A DNA stretch of 9,144 bases, from NCBI GenBank assembly GCA_945875225.1, contig CAMCJY010000061.1:1-9144 (forward strand). The letters are read 5' to 3'. The DNA is from Comamonas sp. lk. Its GTDB lineage: Bacteria; Pseudomonadota; Gammaproteobacteria; Burkholderiales; Burkholderiaceae_C. The notes under the pieces are model-generated. The model had not been told where the DNA came from and ran no database searches. It saw only the letters and a program-made list of their open reading frames with translations. Both the position numbers and the translations under genes were made by a program. Of this stretch, positions 1 through 6,632 are shown piece by piece (within the stretch, counting starts at the first letter, position 1; every line of letters begins with the position of its first letter).

Positions 1-387
1 GCGGCGCGCTGCCTCATCACCCCGGCGCTGGTGGACAGCCTTATTGACGCCTGCCTGCCCGACGCTTGCGGCGGCCTGCTGGCTTTGCCGCTGCCCGATA
101 CCCTGAAAAGCGAAAGCGGTCGGCGCGTGCAGGCCACCGTGCCGCGCGAAGACAAGTGGCTGGCCCAAACGCCCCAAATGTTCCGCTTAGGCGATTTGCA
201 TGCCGCCTTGGCCGCCACCGCCGCCAGCGGCTTTGCCGGTGTCACCGACGAAGCTAGCGCCATGGAAATGGCCGGTCACCACCCCCTGCTGGTAGCGGGC
301 AGTGCGCACAATTTCAAAGTGACCTATTCGCAAGACTTTGCGCTGGCGCAGGCGGTGTTGGCGATACGGGCGCAGGCCCAGGGGTGA
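1..387 (+). CDS. ispD: 2-C-methyl-D-erythritol 4-phosphate cytidylyltransferase, C-terminal part (5' end outside window)
   Basis: IspD joins CTP and 2-C-methyl-D-erythritol 4-phosphate to give CDP-methylerythritol in the cytosolic MEP pathway to isoprenoids. The reading frame is open from base 1, so the gene enters from the left; GTG at 31 is an internal codon, not the start. About 128 residues are visible of a protein usually near 230-240. It opens with AARCLITP, just after the conserved Asp-Ala-Ala stretch of the family, and continues with GGLLALPLPDTLK, KWLAQTPQMFRLG, VTDEASAMEMAG (substrate-binding Thr-Asp-Glu at fragment residues 82-84) and NFKVT, whose Lys matches the conserved active-site Lys of NIKVT in E. 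coli IspD. It ends at TGA 385-387. ispF lies downstream on the same strand but is separated from it by a toxin-antitoxin pair. The family call is firm; the N-terminal nucleotide-binding half cannot be judged here. Confidence 0.93.
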   Translation, partial: AARCLITPALVDSLIDACLPDACGGLLALPLPDTLKSESGRRVQATVPREDKWLAQTPQMFRLGDLHAALAATAASGFAGVTDEASAMEMAGHHPLLVAGSAHNFKVTYSQDFALAQAVLAIRAQAQG

Positions 388-407
388 AACCAATCATGCT
401 GTGGTAC

Positions 408-436
408 TTGATGGTTCGTATTTAATAAAGCATACT
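408..436 (+). promoter_or_regulatory. Candidate sigma-70 promoter of the vapBC module
   Basis: TTGATG (408-413) and CATACT (431-436) sit 17 bases apart, each matching four of six positions of the -35 and -10 consensus. Transcription would start near 442-444, leaving a leader of about 20 bases before ATG 463. The stretch 404-450 is clearly more AT-rich than the genes on either side. The -10 box coincides with the left arm of a palindrome, which fits repression by the antitoxin. This is inferred from spacing and consensus match only. Confidence 0.45.
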
Positions 437-447
437 CAACAAGTATG
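431..447. promoter_or_regulatory. Inverted repeat, candidate VapB/VapBC operator
   Basis: CATACT (431-436) and AGTATG (442-447) form a perfect 6-base inverted repeat around CAACA. A second, wider pair, TACTTG (405-410) and CAAGTA (440-445), overlaps it. The inner repeat covers the candidate -10 box and start point of the vapBC promoter. Antitoxins with AbrB-type DNA-binding domains usually repress their own operon through such palindromes, so this is a reasonable operator; binding itself is inferred. Confidence 0.45.
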
Positions 448-450
448 TTT

Positions 451-455
451 AGGAG
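451..455 (+). promoter_or_regulatory. Ribosome binding site that sets the vapB start
   Basis: AGGAG lies 7 bases before ATG 463. The earlier in-frame ATG at 445 has no such site, lies inside the operator palindrome and would precede or coincide with the ribosome binding site, so 463 is preferred. Confidence 0.7.
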
Positions 456-462
456 TTATGCC

Positions 463-723
463 ATGATAAGTATGGATGTGACGGTTGCCGAACGCGGGCA
501 AATTGTGATTCCCAAAGAGGCGCGCGATGCCATGGGCCTCAAGCCTGGCGCCAAGCTTCAATTGCGCATGGAGGGCGGGCGCCTGTGGATAGAGAAAAAA
601 GTGGCTTTAGACCTCAGTCGCTGGATTGGCGCGGCACAGGACGACGGATTGACCAGCGAGCAGGCTTTGTCCGAACTGCGTGGCCGTCCGGTGCCCTGGA
701 CCGATAAGGACGCTAAAGCGTGA
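463..723 (+). CDS. vapB: VapB-type antitoxin with AbrB/MazE (SpoVT-AbrB) DNA-binding domain
   Basis: This 86-residue protein is the likely antitoxin: it would bind and neutralise the PIN toxin encoded next to it and repress the shared promoter. Residues 5-46 form a swapped-hairpin AbrB-type fold, seen in VTVAERGQIVIPKEARD (Gly12, Gln13, Ile16-Pro17-Lys18), then GLKPGAKL and RLWIEKK. Residues 47-86 are the toxin-binding tail, with an amphipathic stretch (LDLSRWIGAAQ) and LRGRPVPW, similar to the tails of other PIN-partner antitoxins. ATG 463 is chosen because AGGAG stands 7 bases upstream; an extension to ATG 445 would run through the operator. The stop overlaps the toxin start (GTGA, 720-723), so translation is probably coupled. 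The assignment to the AbrB-type antitoxins rests on the domain and on the partner. Confidence 0.85.
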   Translation: MISMDVTVAERGQIVIPKEARDAMGLKPGAKLQLRMEGGRLWIEKKVALDLSRWIGAAQDDGLTSEQALSELRGRPVPWTDKDAKA

Positions 724-1130
724 AAACCGCTGTGGATTCCAGTGTCTTGTTTGACATTGTGAAAGCTGCGCCAGGTGCAGCCAAGGCGCAGGCGGCCCTG
801 GAGACGGCCTTGATGCGGGGCAGTTTATGTGTCTGCGCGGTCGTGGTGGCCGAACTCGGGCGCTATTTCAGCCAGGCGCAGGATTTGCAAGACTTCCTGG
901 CCGATTGCCAGATCGACTATGACCCTATCGGCGTGCAAGCGGCCATGGAAGCGGCCCGCATCATGCGCGAATACGCCAAAAACAAAGGCCCGCGCGACAG
1001 GGTTGCGCCGGATTTTTTAATCGGTGCCCATGCGCTGGTGCAGACCGATGCCTTGCTCAGCAATGACAGCGGTTTTTTCCGGCATTACTTTGCCAAGCTG
1101 GAGGTCATCACGCCCGAGGGCCTTGCCTAA
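720..1130 (+). CDS. vapC: VapC-type toxin, PIN-domain ribonuclease
   Basis: PIN-domain toxins are Mg-dependent RNases, many of which cut tRNA or rRNA and halt translation when the antitoxin is degraded. The 136-residue product spans a whole PIN domain, and its acidic residues are all in place: Asp6 in VDSSVLFD, Glu45 in VVVAELGRY, Asp98 in APDFLIGAHA and Asp116 in LLSNDSGFF. It should therefore be active. The start is GTG at 720, overlapping the antitoxin stop by four bases; no separate ribosome binding site is seen, as expected for coupled translation. It ends at TAA 1128-1130, 53 bases before ispF. The RNA target cannot be read from sequence. The PIN-toxin call is strong; the name vapC follows general usage for PIN toxins. 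Confidence 0.87.
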   Translation: MKTAVDSSVLFDIVKAAPGAAKAQAALETALMRGSLCVCAVVVAELGRYFSQAQDLQDFLADCQIDYDPIGVQAAMEAARIMREYAKNKGPRDRVAPDFLIGAHALVQTDALLSNDSGFFRHYFAKLEVITPEGLA

Positions 1131-1183
1131 ATGCGCTCCATAGCCGCCGCATACAACCTCAACCCAAGCAGCAAGGAAGGCTT

Positions 1184-1663
1184 ATGACTATTCGAATCGG
1201 CGAAGGCTGGGACATCCATGCTTTGGTTGAGGGCCGCGCGCTCATGCTCGGTGGGGTGCAGGTACCGTACAGCAAAGGCCTACTCGGCCATTCGGATGCA
1301 GATGCTTTGCTGCATGCGATCACCGACGCGCTGTTTGGCGCTGCGGGCATGGGCGACATCGGCACGCATTTTCCGGATACCGATGCCGCATTTAAAGGCG
1401 CGGACTCTTCGGTCTTGCTGGCAGAGGCGGCGCGCTGCATTCGCGAAAAAGGCTATTTGATTGGCAATGTGGACAGCACCATCATCGCCCAAGCGCCCAA
1501 ACTCTCGCCGCATATTGGCGCGATGCGCGCACGGATTGCAGACATTTTGGGCATAGCGCCGGACTGTGTGAACGTCAAAGCCAAGACCGCCGAAAAAATG
1601 GGCCCGGTGGGCGAGGGCTTGGCGATAGAGGCGCGGGCTGTGGTGTTGTTGCAGGGGGCGTAA
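1184..1663 (+). CDS. ispF: 2-C-methyl-D-erythritol 2,4-cyclodiphosphate synthase
   Basis: IspF cyclises CDP-methylerythritol 2-phosphate to methylerythritol 2,4-cyclodiphosphate and releases CMP; it works as a cytosolic homotrimer with a metal at each active site. The 159-residue protein has normal length. The metal ligands are present: Asp10 and His12 in GEGWDIH and His44 in GHSDADALLHA (35-45). Further family motifs are DIGTHFPDTD, GNVDSTIIAQAPKL and the C-terminal KAKTAEKMG. The segment after KMG (PVGEGLAIEA) is about two residues shorter than the E. coli loop, which I believe is usual in this bacterial group. ATG 1184 has a strong ribosome binding site, AAGGAAGG at 1173-1180. It follows vapC by 53 bases, so it may be read from the ispD or vapBC promoters; no separate promoter is evident. 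Confidence 0.96.
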   Translation: MTIRIGEGWDIHALVEGRALMLGGVQVPYSKGLLGHSDADALLHAITDALFGAAGMGDIGTHFPDTDAAFKGADSSVLLAEAARCIREKGYLIGNVDSTIIAQAPKLSPHIGAMRARIADILGIAPDCVNVKAKTAEKMGPVGEGLAIEARAVVLLQGA

Positions 1664-1708
1664 GCGCTGTGTCTTACTGCGGCAATGCGTACCACCTAAA
1701 GTATAAAA

Positions 1709-1789
1709 ATGGCAATTGAAGTCACCATCCAAAACGACAAGTTTTGGCTGACCACGCAGATTCCCTTGGCCAGGGTGAATCTCGAATAG
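1709..1789 (+). CDS. Possible very small ORF or gene remnant (26 codons), unknown
   Basis: The 144-base gap between the convergent ispF and hydroxybutyrate dehydrogenase genes holds ATG 1709 to TAG 1787-1789. It would encode a 26-residue peptide beginning MAIEVTIQND and ending IPLARVNLE. The composition is protein-like, but there is no ribosome binding site (only AAAGTATAAAA precedes the ATG) and no recognised family. It could be a real micro-protein, the decayed end of a lost gene, or chance. No strong terminator hairpin with a T-run is visible in the rest of the gap. Confidence 0.2.
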   Translation: MAIEVTIQNDKFWLTTQIPLARVNLE

Positions 1790-1807
1790 GCCGGGCTGGG
1801 GTTCAGC

Positions 1808-2578
1808 TTATTGCGCCGCCCAGCCGCCATCCATATTCCAGGCCACGCCGCGGACATTGTCAGCCGCGGCCGAGCATAAAAACACCGCCAGTGCGCCCAG
1901 TTCTTCGGGGGTGGTGAATTGCAGCGAAGGCTCTTTTTCGGCTAGTAACTGGCGCTTGGCGTCTTCATTGCTGATGCCCAGCGAAGCCGCCTTGGCATCG
2001 ACTTGTTTTTGAACCAGGGGCGTTAGCACCCAGCCGGGGCAAATCGCGTTGCAGGTCACACCGCTAGTAGCATTCTCCAGCGCGGCCACCTTGGTTAAGC
2101 CCACCAGGCCGTGTTTGGCAGCGACATAGGCAGACTTTTCGGCCGAGGCCACCAGTCCGTGTACCGAGGCGATATTCAGGATGCGGCCCCAGTTGCGCAC
2201 CTGCATGCCGGGCAGGGCAAAGCGGCTGGCGTGAAAAGCACTACTCAGATTGATGGCGATCACGGCGTCCCAACGCTCAGGCGGAAAATTTTCGACGCGG
2301 GCCACATGCTGAATGCCCGCGTTGTTCACCAAAATGTCCACGCCGCCAAAAGTGGCCTCTGCGTGGCGCACCATGGCCTCGATCTCAGCAGGCTTGGACA
2401 TGTCCGCCCCGTGGTAGCTCACCTGCACCCCCAGCGCTTTGACCTGGGCCACAGCGGCGTCCACTTCGCCAAAGCCGTTCATCACGATGTTGGCGCCCTC
2501 GGCGGCCAGGGCCTTGGCCAAGCCCAAGCCGATGCCGCTGGTGGATCCGGTAACCAGGGCGGTTTTGCCTTTAAGCAT
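1808..2578 (-). CDS. bdhA: D-3-hydroxybutyrate dehydrogenase (short-chain dehydrogenase/reductase)
   Basis: The enzyme interconverts D-3-hydroxybutyrate and acetoacetate with NAD in the cytosol, the entry step for using monomers released from polyhydroxybutyrate. The 256-residue protein is a classical SDR: TGSTSGIG (10-17) binds the cofactor, NNAG is at 85-88, and the catalytic Ser138, Tyr151 and Lys155 are present. It also carries the full set of substrate contacts known from Pseudomonas fragi hydroxybutyrate dehydrogenase, all shifted by four positions: Gln90, His140, Lys148, Trp183 and Gln192. That set separates it from generic SDR reductases. ATG 2576-2578 is supported by GGAG eight bases upstream (plus-strand 2587-2590). 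The gene is convergent with ispF and divergent from an alpha/beta hydrolase. Confidence in the specific substrate is high; the gene is sometimes named hbdH. Confidence 0.9.
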   Translation of the reverse strand: MLKGKTALVTGSTSGIGLGLAKALAAEGANIVMNGFGEVDAAVAQVKALGVQVSYHGADMSKPAEIEAMVRHAEATFGGVDILVNNAGIQHVARVENFPPERWDAVIAINLSSAFHASRFALPGMQVRNWGRILNIASVHGLVASAEKSAYVAAKHGLVGLTKVAALENATSGVTCNAICPGWVLTPLVQKQVDAKAASLGISNEDAKRQLLAEKEPSLQFTTPEELGALAVFLCSAAADNVRGVAWNMDGGWAAQ

Positions 2579-2623
2579 AGGTATTTCTCCAATTCAATCG
2601 ATGGGTTCCATTAGGATGTGCGC

Positions 2624-2629
2624 ATTATC
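2624..2629 (-). promoter_or_regulatory. Possible -10 box of bdhA
   Basis: Read on the minus strand this is GATAAT, five of six to consensus, about 46 bases before the bdhA ATG. No acceptable -35 box is found 16-19 bases upstream, so an activator or another sigma factor would be needed, or the match is chance. The 108-base gap between the divergent genes holds nothing else clear. Confidence 0.25.
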
Positions 2630-2686
2630 GAAGGCCGACGCTACGCTCCCCTTACGGCCACAGACAAACTTTGCGCTATTTGACTT

Positions 2687-3583
2687 ATGCAACCCGAACT
2701 TCGCTACCTTGACTGCACCGCCCCGGCGCCCCACCGCATGGCCTATTGGCAATGGGGCGACCCGCAGGCCAGCCATACCGTGGTGTGCGTGCACGGCCTC
2801 TCGCGCCAGGGGCGGGACTTTGACGTACTGGCCCAGGCCTTGGTCGAGCGCTCCAAAACGCCGCTGCGCGTGGTTTGCCCCGACGTGGTGGGCCGTGGCA
2901 AAAGCGATTTTCTGACCGATCCGCAGGGCTACCAACTGCCTACCTATGTGGCCGACATGTTGCAACTTGTGGCCCAGCTCAAGCCCACCACGCTGGACTG
3001 GGTCGGCACCAGTATGGGCGGCTTAATCGGCATGTTGCTCTGCGCTTATGCGCCTTCGGTAGGCGCGTCGGTGCGCCGTTTGGTGCTTAACGACGTGGGC
3101 CCGGTGATTCAATGGCAAGCCTTGCAACGCATTGGCCAATACCTGGGCAAAAGCGGGCAGTTCGCCACGGTGCAAGAAGCGGCCGATGCGATGTGGACGA
3201 TCAGCAGCAGCTTTGGCCCGCACACGCCCGCGCAATGGTTGGCGCTGTCGCAGCCCATGCTCAAGCCCCTCGCCGGGGCGCAGGGCCCAGGCGAATGGAC
3301 TTTGCACTACGACCCGGCCATTGCACTGCCCTTTGGCGCAATGACAGCGCAACAGGCCCAAGAAGGCGAAGCGCTCTTGTGGCAGGCCTACGATGCCATC
3401 AGCGCCCAGACCTTGCTGCTGCGCGGCGCGCAGTCCGACTTGCTGTCGGTGGCTACCGCGCAGCAAATGACACAACGCGGCCCCAAGGCTCAGCTGGTGG
3501 AGTTTGCAGGCGTGGGCCATGCGCCTACTTTGATTGCGCCGGACCAGGTGGATGCCGTCGCCGACTTTGTTTTGACCGCTTGA
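2687..3583 (+). CDS. Alpha/beta-fold hydrolase, substrate unknown
   Basis: This 298-residue cytosolic protein (no signal peptide seen) is a complete alpha/beta hydrolase, probably acting on an ester or a related bond. HGLSRQGRDF (36-45) provides the oxyanion-hole His-Gly. GTSMGG carries the nucleophile Ser109. Asp251 in RGAQSDLLS and His278 in GVGHAP complete the triad. A cap region lies about residues 140-225. The start at ATG 2687 fits the family N-terminus (MQPELRYLDC), although no ribosome binding site precedes it; the next Met (18) would cut into the first strand. It stops 22 bases before relA and may be co-transcribed with it, and diverges from bdhA. A role in hydrolysing hydroxybutyrate oligomers or related esters is only suggested by the neighbour. 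Confidence 0.85.
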   Translation: MQPELRYLDCTAPAPHRMAYWQWGDPQASHTVVCVHGLSRQGRDFDVLAQALVERSKTPLRVVCPDVVGRGKSDFLTDPQGYQLPTYVADMLQLVAQLKPTTLDWVGTSMGGLIGMLLCAYAPSVGASVRRLVLNDVGPVIQWQALQRIGQYLGKSGQFATVQEAADAMWTISSSFGPHTPAQWLALSQPMLKPLAGAQGPGEWTLHYDPAIALPFGAMTAQQAQEGEALLWQAYDAISAQTLLLRGAQSDLLSVATAQQMTQRGPKAQLVEFAGVGHAPTLIAPDQVDAVADFVLTA

Positions 3584-3605
3584 GGGGACGCGTTCACGCT
3601 TTGCC

Positions 3606-5816
3606 ATGAACGCCGCGATCGACTCCATGACGGTGCAGGTAGATGCGCTGGCACGGGCCCGCGCATTTGCCGAGCCACTGCTTGCCAGCGCGCACCTGGA
3701 CACTGCGGAGAACATGCTCGACCATGCGGACGCGGTGGCGGCCATACTGCGCGGCATCGGCGGGTCTGAGGCCATGCAAGCGGCCAGCTACTTGGTCTAT
3801 GCCAGCGAACACCTGAATAAACCGCACGAAGTTATTAGCAAAGCCTTTGGCGAAAACTTCGCCGACCTGGCGCAAGAGACCACCAAGCTAGTGCGTTTGC
3901 AGCGTATGGCGCGCATCGCGCAAAACGCTGCGAGCCGCGCCGGCCAGGTCGCGCCCATGGCGCAAACCGCAGCCGCGCAAACCGAAAGCGTACGCAAAAT
4001 GTTGCTGGCTTTCTCGCGCGATTTGCGCGTCGTCATGCTGCGCCTGGCTTCGCGCTTACAAACCCTGCGCCATTTCGCGGCTAGCAAATTGCCGGTGCCG
4101 CCGGGCCTGGCTGCCGAGTCCTTGCAGGTGTTTGCGCCGCTGGCCAACCGCCTGGGCATTGGGGATATCAAATGGGAGATCGAGGACTTAGCCTTTCGCT
4201 TTCTAGAGCCCGAAACCTACCGCGAAGTGGCCGGCTGGCTGGACCAAAAACGCAGCGCGCGCGAAGCGGCGGTAGAGCATGTGCGCCACACATTGAGCGA
4301 TGAGTTGCAAGCCCAAGGGCTGCAAGCGCAAGTGCAGGGCAGGCCTAAACACATCTATAGCATTGTCAAAAAAATGCGCGGCAAGTCTTTGGGCTTTGCG
4401 CAGGTGTACGACATTCGCGCGCTGCGGGTGATCGTGCCCTCGGTGCCGGATTGCTACGCAGCACTTAGCTGGGTGCATAGCCGCTTCACCCCCGTCACCG
4501 ACGCGTTTGATGACTACATCGCGCGCCCCAAAGCCAATGGCTACCAGTCGCTGCACACCGTGGTGCGCGATGAAGAGGGCCAGGCCATCGAGGTGCAAAT
4601 CCGCACCACCGCCATGCACCAGCATTCCGAGCACGGCGTGGCTGCGCACTGGGTTTACAAAGAAGCGGGCGCCAAGGGCTATGGCGGCGTATCGGCCACC
4701 GGTTCTTACGAAACCAAGATCGCGGTGCTGCGCCAGCTGCTGGCCTGGGAGCGCGAGCTGTCGGGCGCTGCGGCCAAGCCTGGCGACGAGCGTGGCGCAA
4801 GCGATGCGGCCTTGTTGGATGACCGCATTTATGTCTTGACGCCCGACGCGGCGATTGTGGAATTGGCCCAAGGCGCCACACCGGTGGACTTTGCCTACAG
4901 CGTGCACACCAACCTGGGCCACCGCTGCCGGGGCGCGCGGGTGGACGGCGTGCTGGTCCCGCTGAATACGCCGCTCAAAAACGGCCAGACCGTGGAGGTG
5001 ACGACGGTCAAAGAAGGCGGCCCCTCGCGCGACTGGCTCAACCTGGAACTGGGCTTTCTGGTCAGCCACCGGGCACGCGCCAAAGTGCGGGCTCATTTCA
5101 ACGCTTTGGCTTTAGACCAGACGGTGGCCAAGGGCCGCGAGGCGGTGGGAAAACTCTTGCAACGCGAAGGCAAAACCGTGCTGAAGCTGGACGACTTGGC
5201 CAGCCAATTGGGCTTTCAGAGCGCCGACGATTTGTTTGAAGTGGTGGGCAAAGACGAGTTCTCGCTGCGCAATATTGAAATCCTGCTGCGCCCGCCCGAG
5301 CCCGCGCCGGATGCGGACGATGTAGTTCATTTGAAAAAACCGCGCGCCGCGCCCACGGGCAAAGGCGGCGTGCTGGTGGTGGGTGTGGACTCGCTGATGA
5401 CGCAACTGGCCAAATGCTGCAAACCCGCGCCGCCCGATGTGATCAGTGGCTTTGTCACGCGCGGCAAAGGCGTCAGCGTGCACCGCGCCGATTGCTCCAA
5501 TCTGCGCAATATGGTGCAGCGCAGCGGCGACCGCGTCATCGAAGTGCAATGGGGCCAGTCCCCCAGTGCCGCCACTGGGGGCAGCGTTTACCCGGTGGAC
5601 GTAGCTGTGGAGGCGGTGGACCGCCAAGGCCTGTTGCGCGATATCTCCGAGGTCTTTGCCAAAGAAAAAATGAACGTGATTAGCGTGCAAACCCAGAGCG
5701 TCAAAGGTATCGCCTGGATGACCTTCACCATCGAAGTCGCTGACTCGGGGCGACTGGGCAAAGTGCTGGGAACTATTGGTGGGCTGGCGGGGGTAAGGGC
5801 GGCGCGCAGGCGTTAG
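3606..5816 (+). CDS. relA: RelA-type GTP pyrophosphokinase, (p)ppGpp synthetase with inactive-looking HD domain
   Basis: The protein transfers pyrophosphate from ATP to GTP or GDP to make (p)ppGpp, normally on ribosomes stalled by uncharged tRNA. At 736 residues it is close to E. coli RelA (744). Order: pseudo-HD region (about 30-160), synthetase (about 243-353), TGS (405-468), helical region, zinc-finger/RIS with Cys604-Cys605, His626 and Cys630, and ACT (661-736). The first HD His remains (DHADAVAAIL, His40), but the HD pair is replaced in YLVYASEHL and the later Asp motif reads RLASRLQTLR, so ppGpp hydrolysis is not expected. Synthetase motifs include GRPKHIYSIVKKM, NGYQSLHT, EVQIRT (Glu329) and GVAAHW. 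The substrate-specificity motif reads AFDD (300-303) rather than EFDD. The start at ATG 3606 has only weak ribosome binding; Met8 is an alternative. It converges on upp with 13 bases between stops. Confidence 0.93.
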   Translation: MNAAIDSMTVQVDALARARAFAEPLLASAHLDTAENMLDHADAVAAILRGIGGSEAMQAASYLVYASEHLNKPHEVISKAFGENFADLAQETTKLVRLQRMARIAQNAASRAGQVAPMAQTAAAQTESVRKMLLAFSRDLRVVMLRLASRLQTLRHFAASKLPVPPGLAAESLQVFAPLANRLGIGDIKWEIEDLAFRFLEPETYREVAGWLDQKRSAREAAVEHVRHTLSDELQAQGLQAQVQGRPKHIYSIVKKMRGKSLGFAQVYDIRALRVIVPSVPDCYAALSWVHSRFTPVTDAFDDYIARPKANGYQSLHTVVRDEEGQAIEVQIRTTAMHQHSEHGVAAHWVYKEAGAKGYGGVSATGSYETKIAVLRQLLAWERELSGAAAKPGDERGASDAALLDDRIYVLTPDAAIVELAQGATPVDFAYSVHTNLGHRCRGARVDGVLVPLNTPLKNGQTVEVTTVKEGGPSRDWLNLELGFLVSHRARAKVRAHFNALALDQTVAKGREAVGKLLQREGKTVLKLDDLASQLGFQSADDLFEVVGKDEFSLRNIEILLRPPEPAPDADDVVHLKKPRAAPTGKGGVLVVGVDSLMTQLAKCCKPAPPDVISGFVTRGKGVSVHRADCSNLRNMVQRSGDRVIEVQWGQSPSAATGGSVYPVDVAVEAVDRQGLLRDISEVFAKEKMNVISVQTQSVKGIAWMTFTIEVADSGRLGKVLGTIGGLAGVRAARRR
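5560..5581 (+). repeat. Perfect 9-base inverted repeat inside relA
   Basis: CCCCCAGTG (5560-5568) and CACTGGGGG (5573-5581) pair perfectly around a 4-base loop, CCGC. It encodes part of the Ser/Ala/Gly-rich linker (GQSPSAATGGS) between the zinc-finger/RIS and ACT domains. No T-run follows, so it is not a standard terminator. Confidence 0.6.
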
Positions 5817-5829
5817 TCGCTAGTCGGTT

Positions 5830-6489
<660 letters not shown>

Positions 6490-6507
6490 GGCTTGGTGGT
6501 GGGTAAG

Positions 6508-6536
6508 AGTGAAGGGGCACGCCCCTGACGGATCAA
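6508..6536 (-). promoter_or_regulatory. Candidate upp promoter with a palindrome in the spacer
   Basis: On the minus strand TTGATC (plus 6531-6536) is followed after 17 bases by TTCACT (plus 6508-6513), four and three of six to the -35 and -10 consensus. Between them lies AGGGGC-GT-GCCCCT (plus 6513-6526), a perfect 6-base inverted repeat. Transcription would begin about 12 bases before ATG. The palindrome could be an operator, or the stem of a terminator for the upstream gene, but no U-tract follows. Weak boxes keep this tentative. Confidence 0.3.
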
Positions 6537-6554
6537 ACTCTAACCGATGCCCCG

Positions 6555-6628
6555 CAGCCACCCCCTTGGCTGGCCCGCACGGGCATGGCCAGCGCAATGG
6601 CAGACCAGCGCCCGGCTTGGCGCTGGCC
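6555..6628 (-). terminator. Cluster of hairpins after the EamA transporter gene, possible terminator or attenuator
   Basis: CCAGCGCC (6605-6612) and GGCGCTGG (6619-6626) form a perfect 8-base stem with a 6-base loop, starting 6 bases beyond the transporter stop. GGCCAGCG (6587-6594) can instead pair with CGCTGGCC (6621-6628), so two folds exclude each other. A third stem, CAGCCA (6555-6560) with TGGCTG (6567-6572), lies further toward upp. None is followed by a run of T on the minus strand, so intrinsic termination is uncertain. Otherwise the 143-base gap 6490-6632 contains no gene. Confidence 0.35.
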
Positions 6629-6632
6629 CGAT

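Noticed and set aside
445..462. ATG 445 as the vapB start
   Set aside because: No ribosome binding site, and it lies in the operator palindrome; ATG 463 has AGGAG at ideal spacing.
1793..1825. GGCTGGG/CCCAGCC pair near the end of bdhA as a terminator
   Set aside because: 18-base loop, only 7 pairs, no T-run, and half lies in coding sequence.
2111..2614. Antisense frame over bdhA
   Set aside because: Shadow of the dehydrogenase, which has every catalytic residue.
3023..3775. Long antisense frame across the alpha/beta hydrolase and relA start
   Set aside because: Sequence is Arg/His/Gln-rich and unlike a folded protein; the plus-strand genes are clearly real.
4203..5096. 297-codon antisense frame inside relA
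   Set aside because: Mirror of the relA synthetase and TGS region, with biased composition and no recognisable domain.
6528..6540. AGAGTTTGATCC on the minus strand, identical to the start of 16S rRNA
   Set aside because: Only about 12 bases match; no rRNA sequence follows, so it is coincidence.
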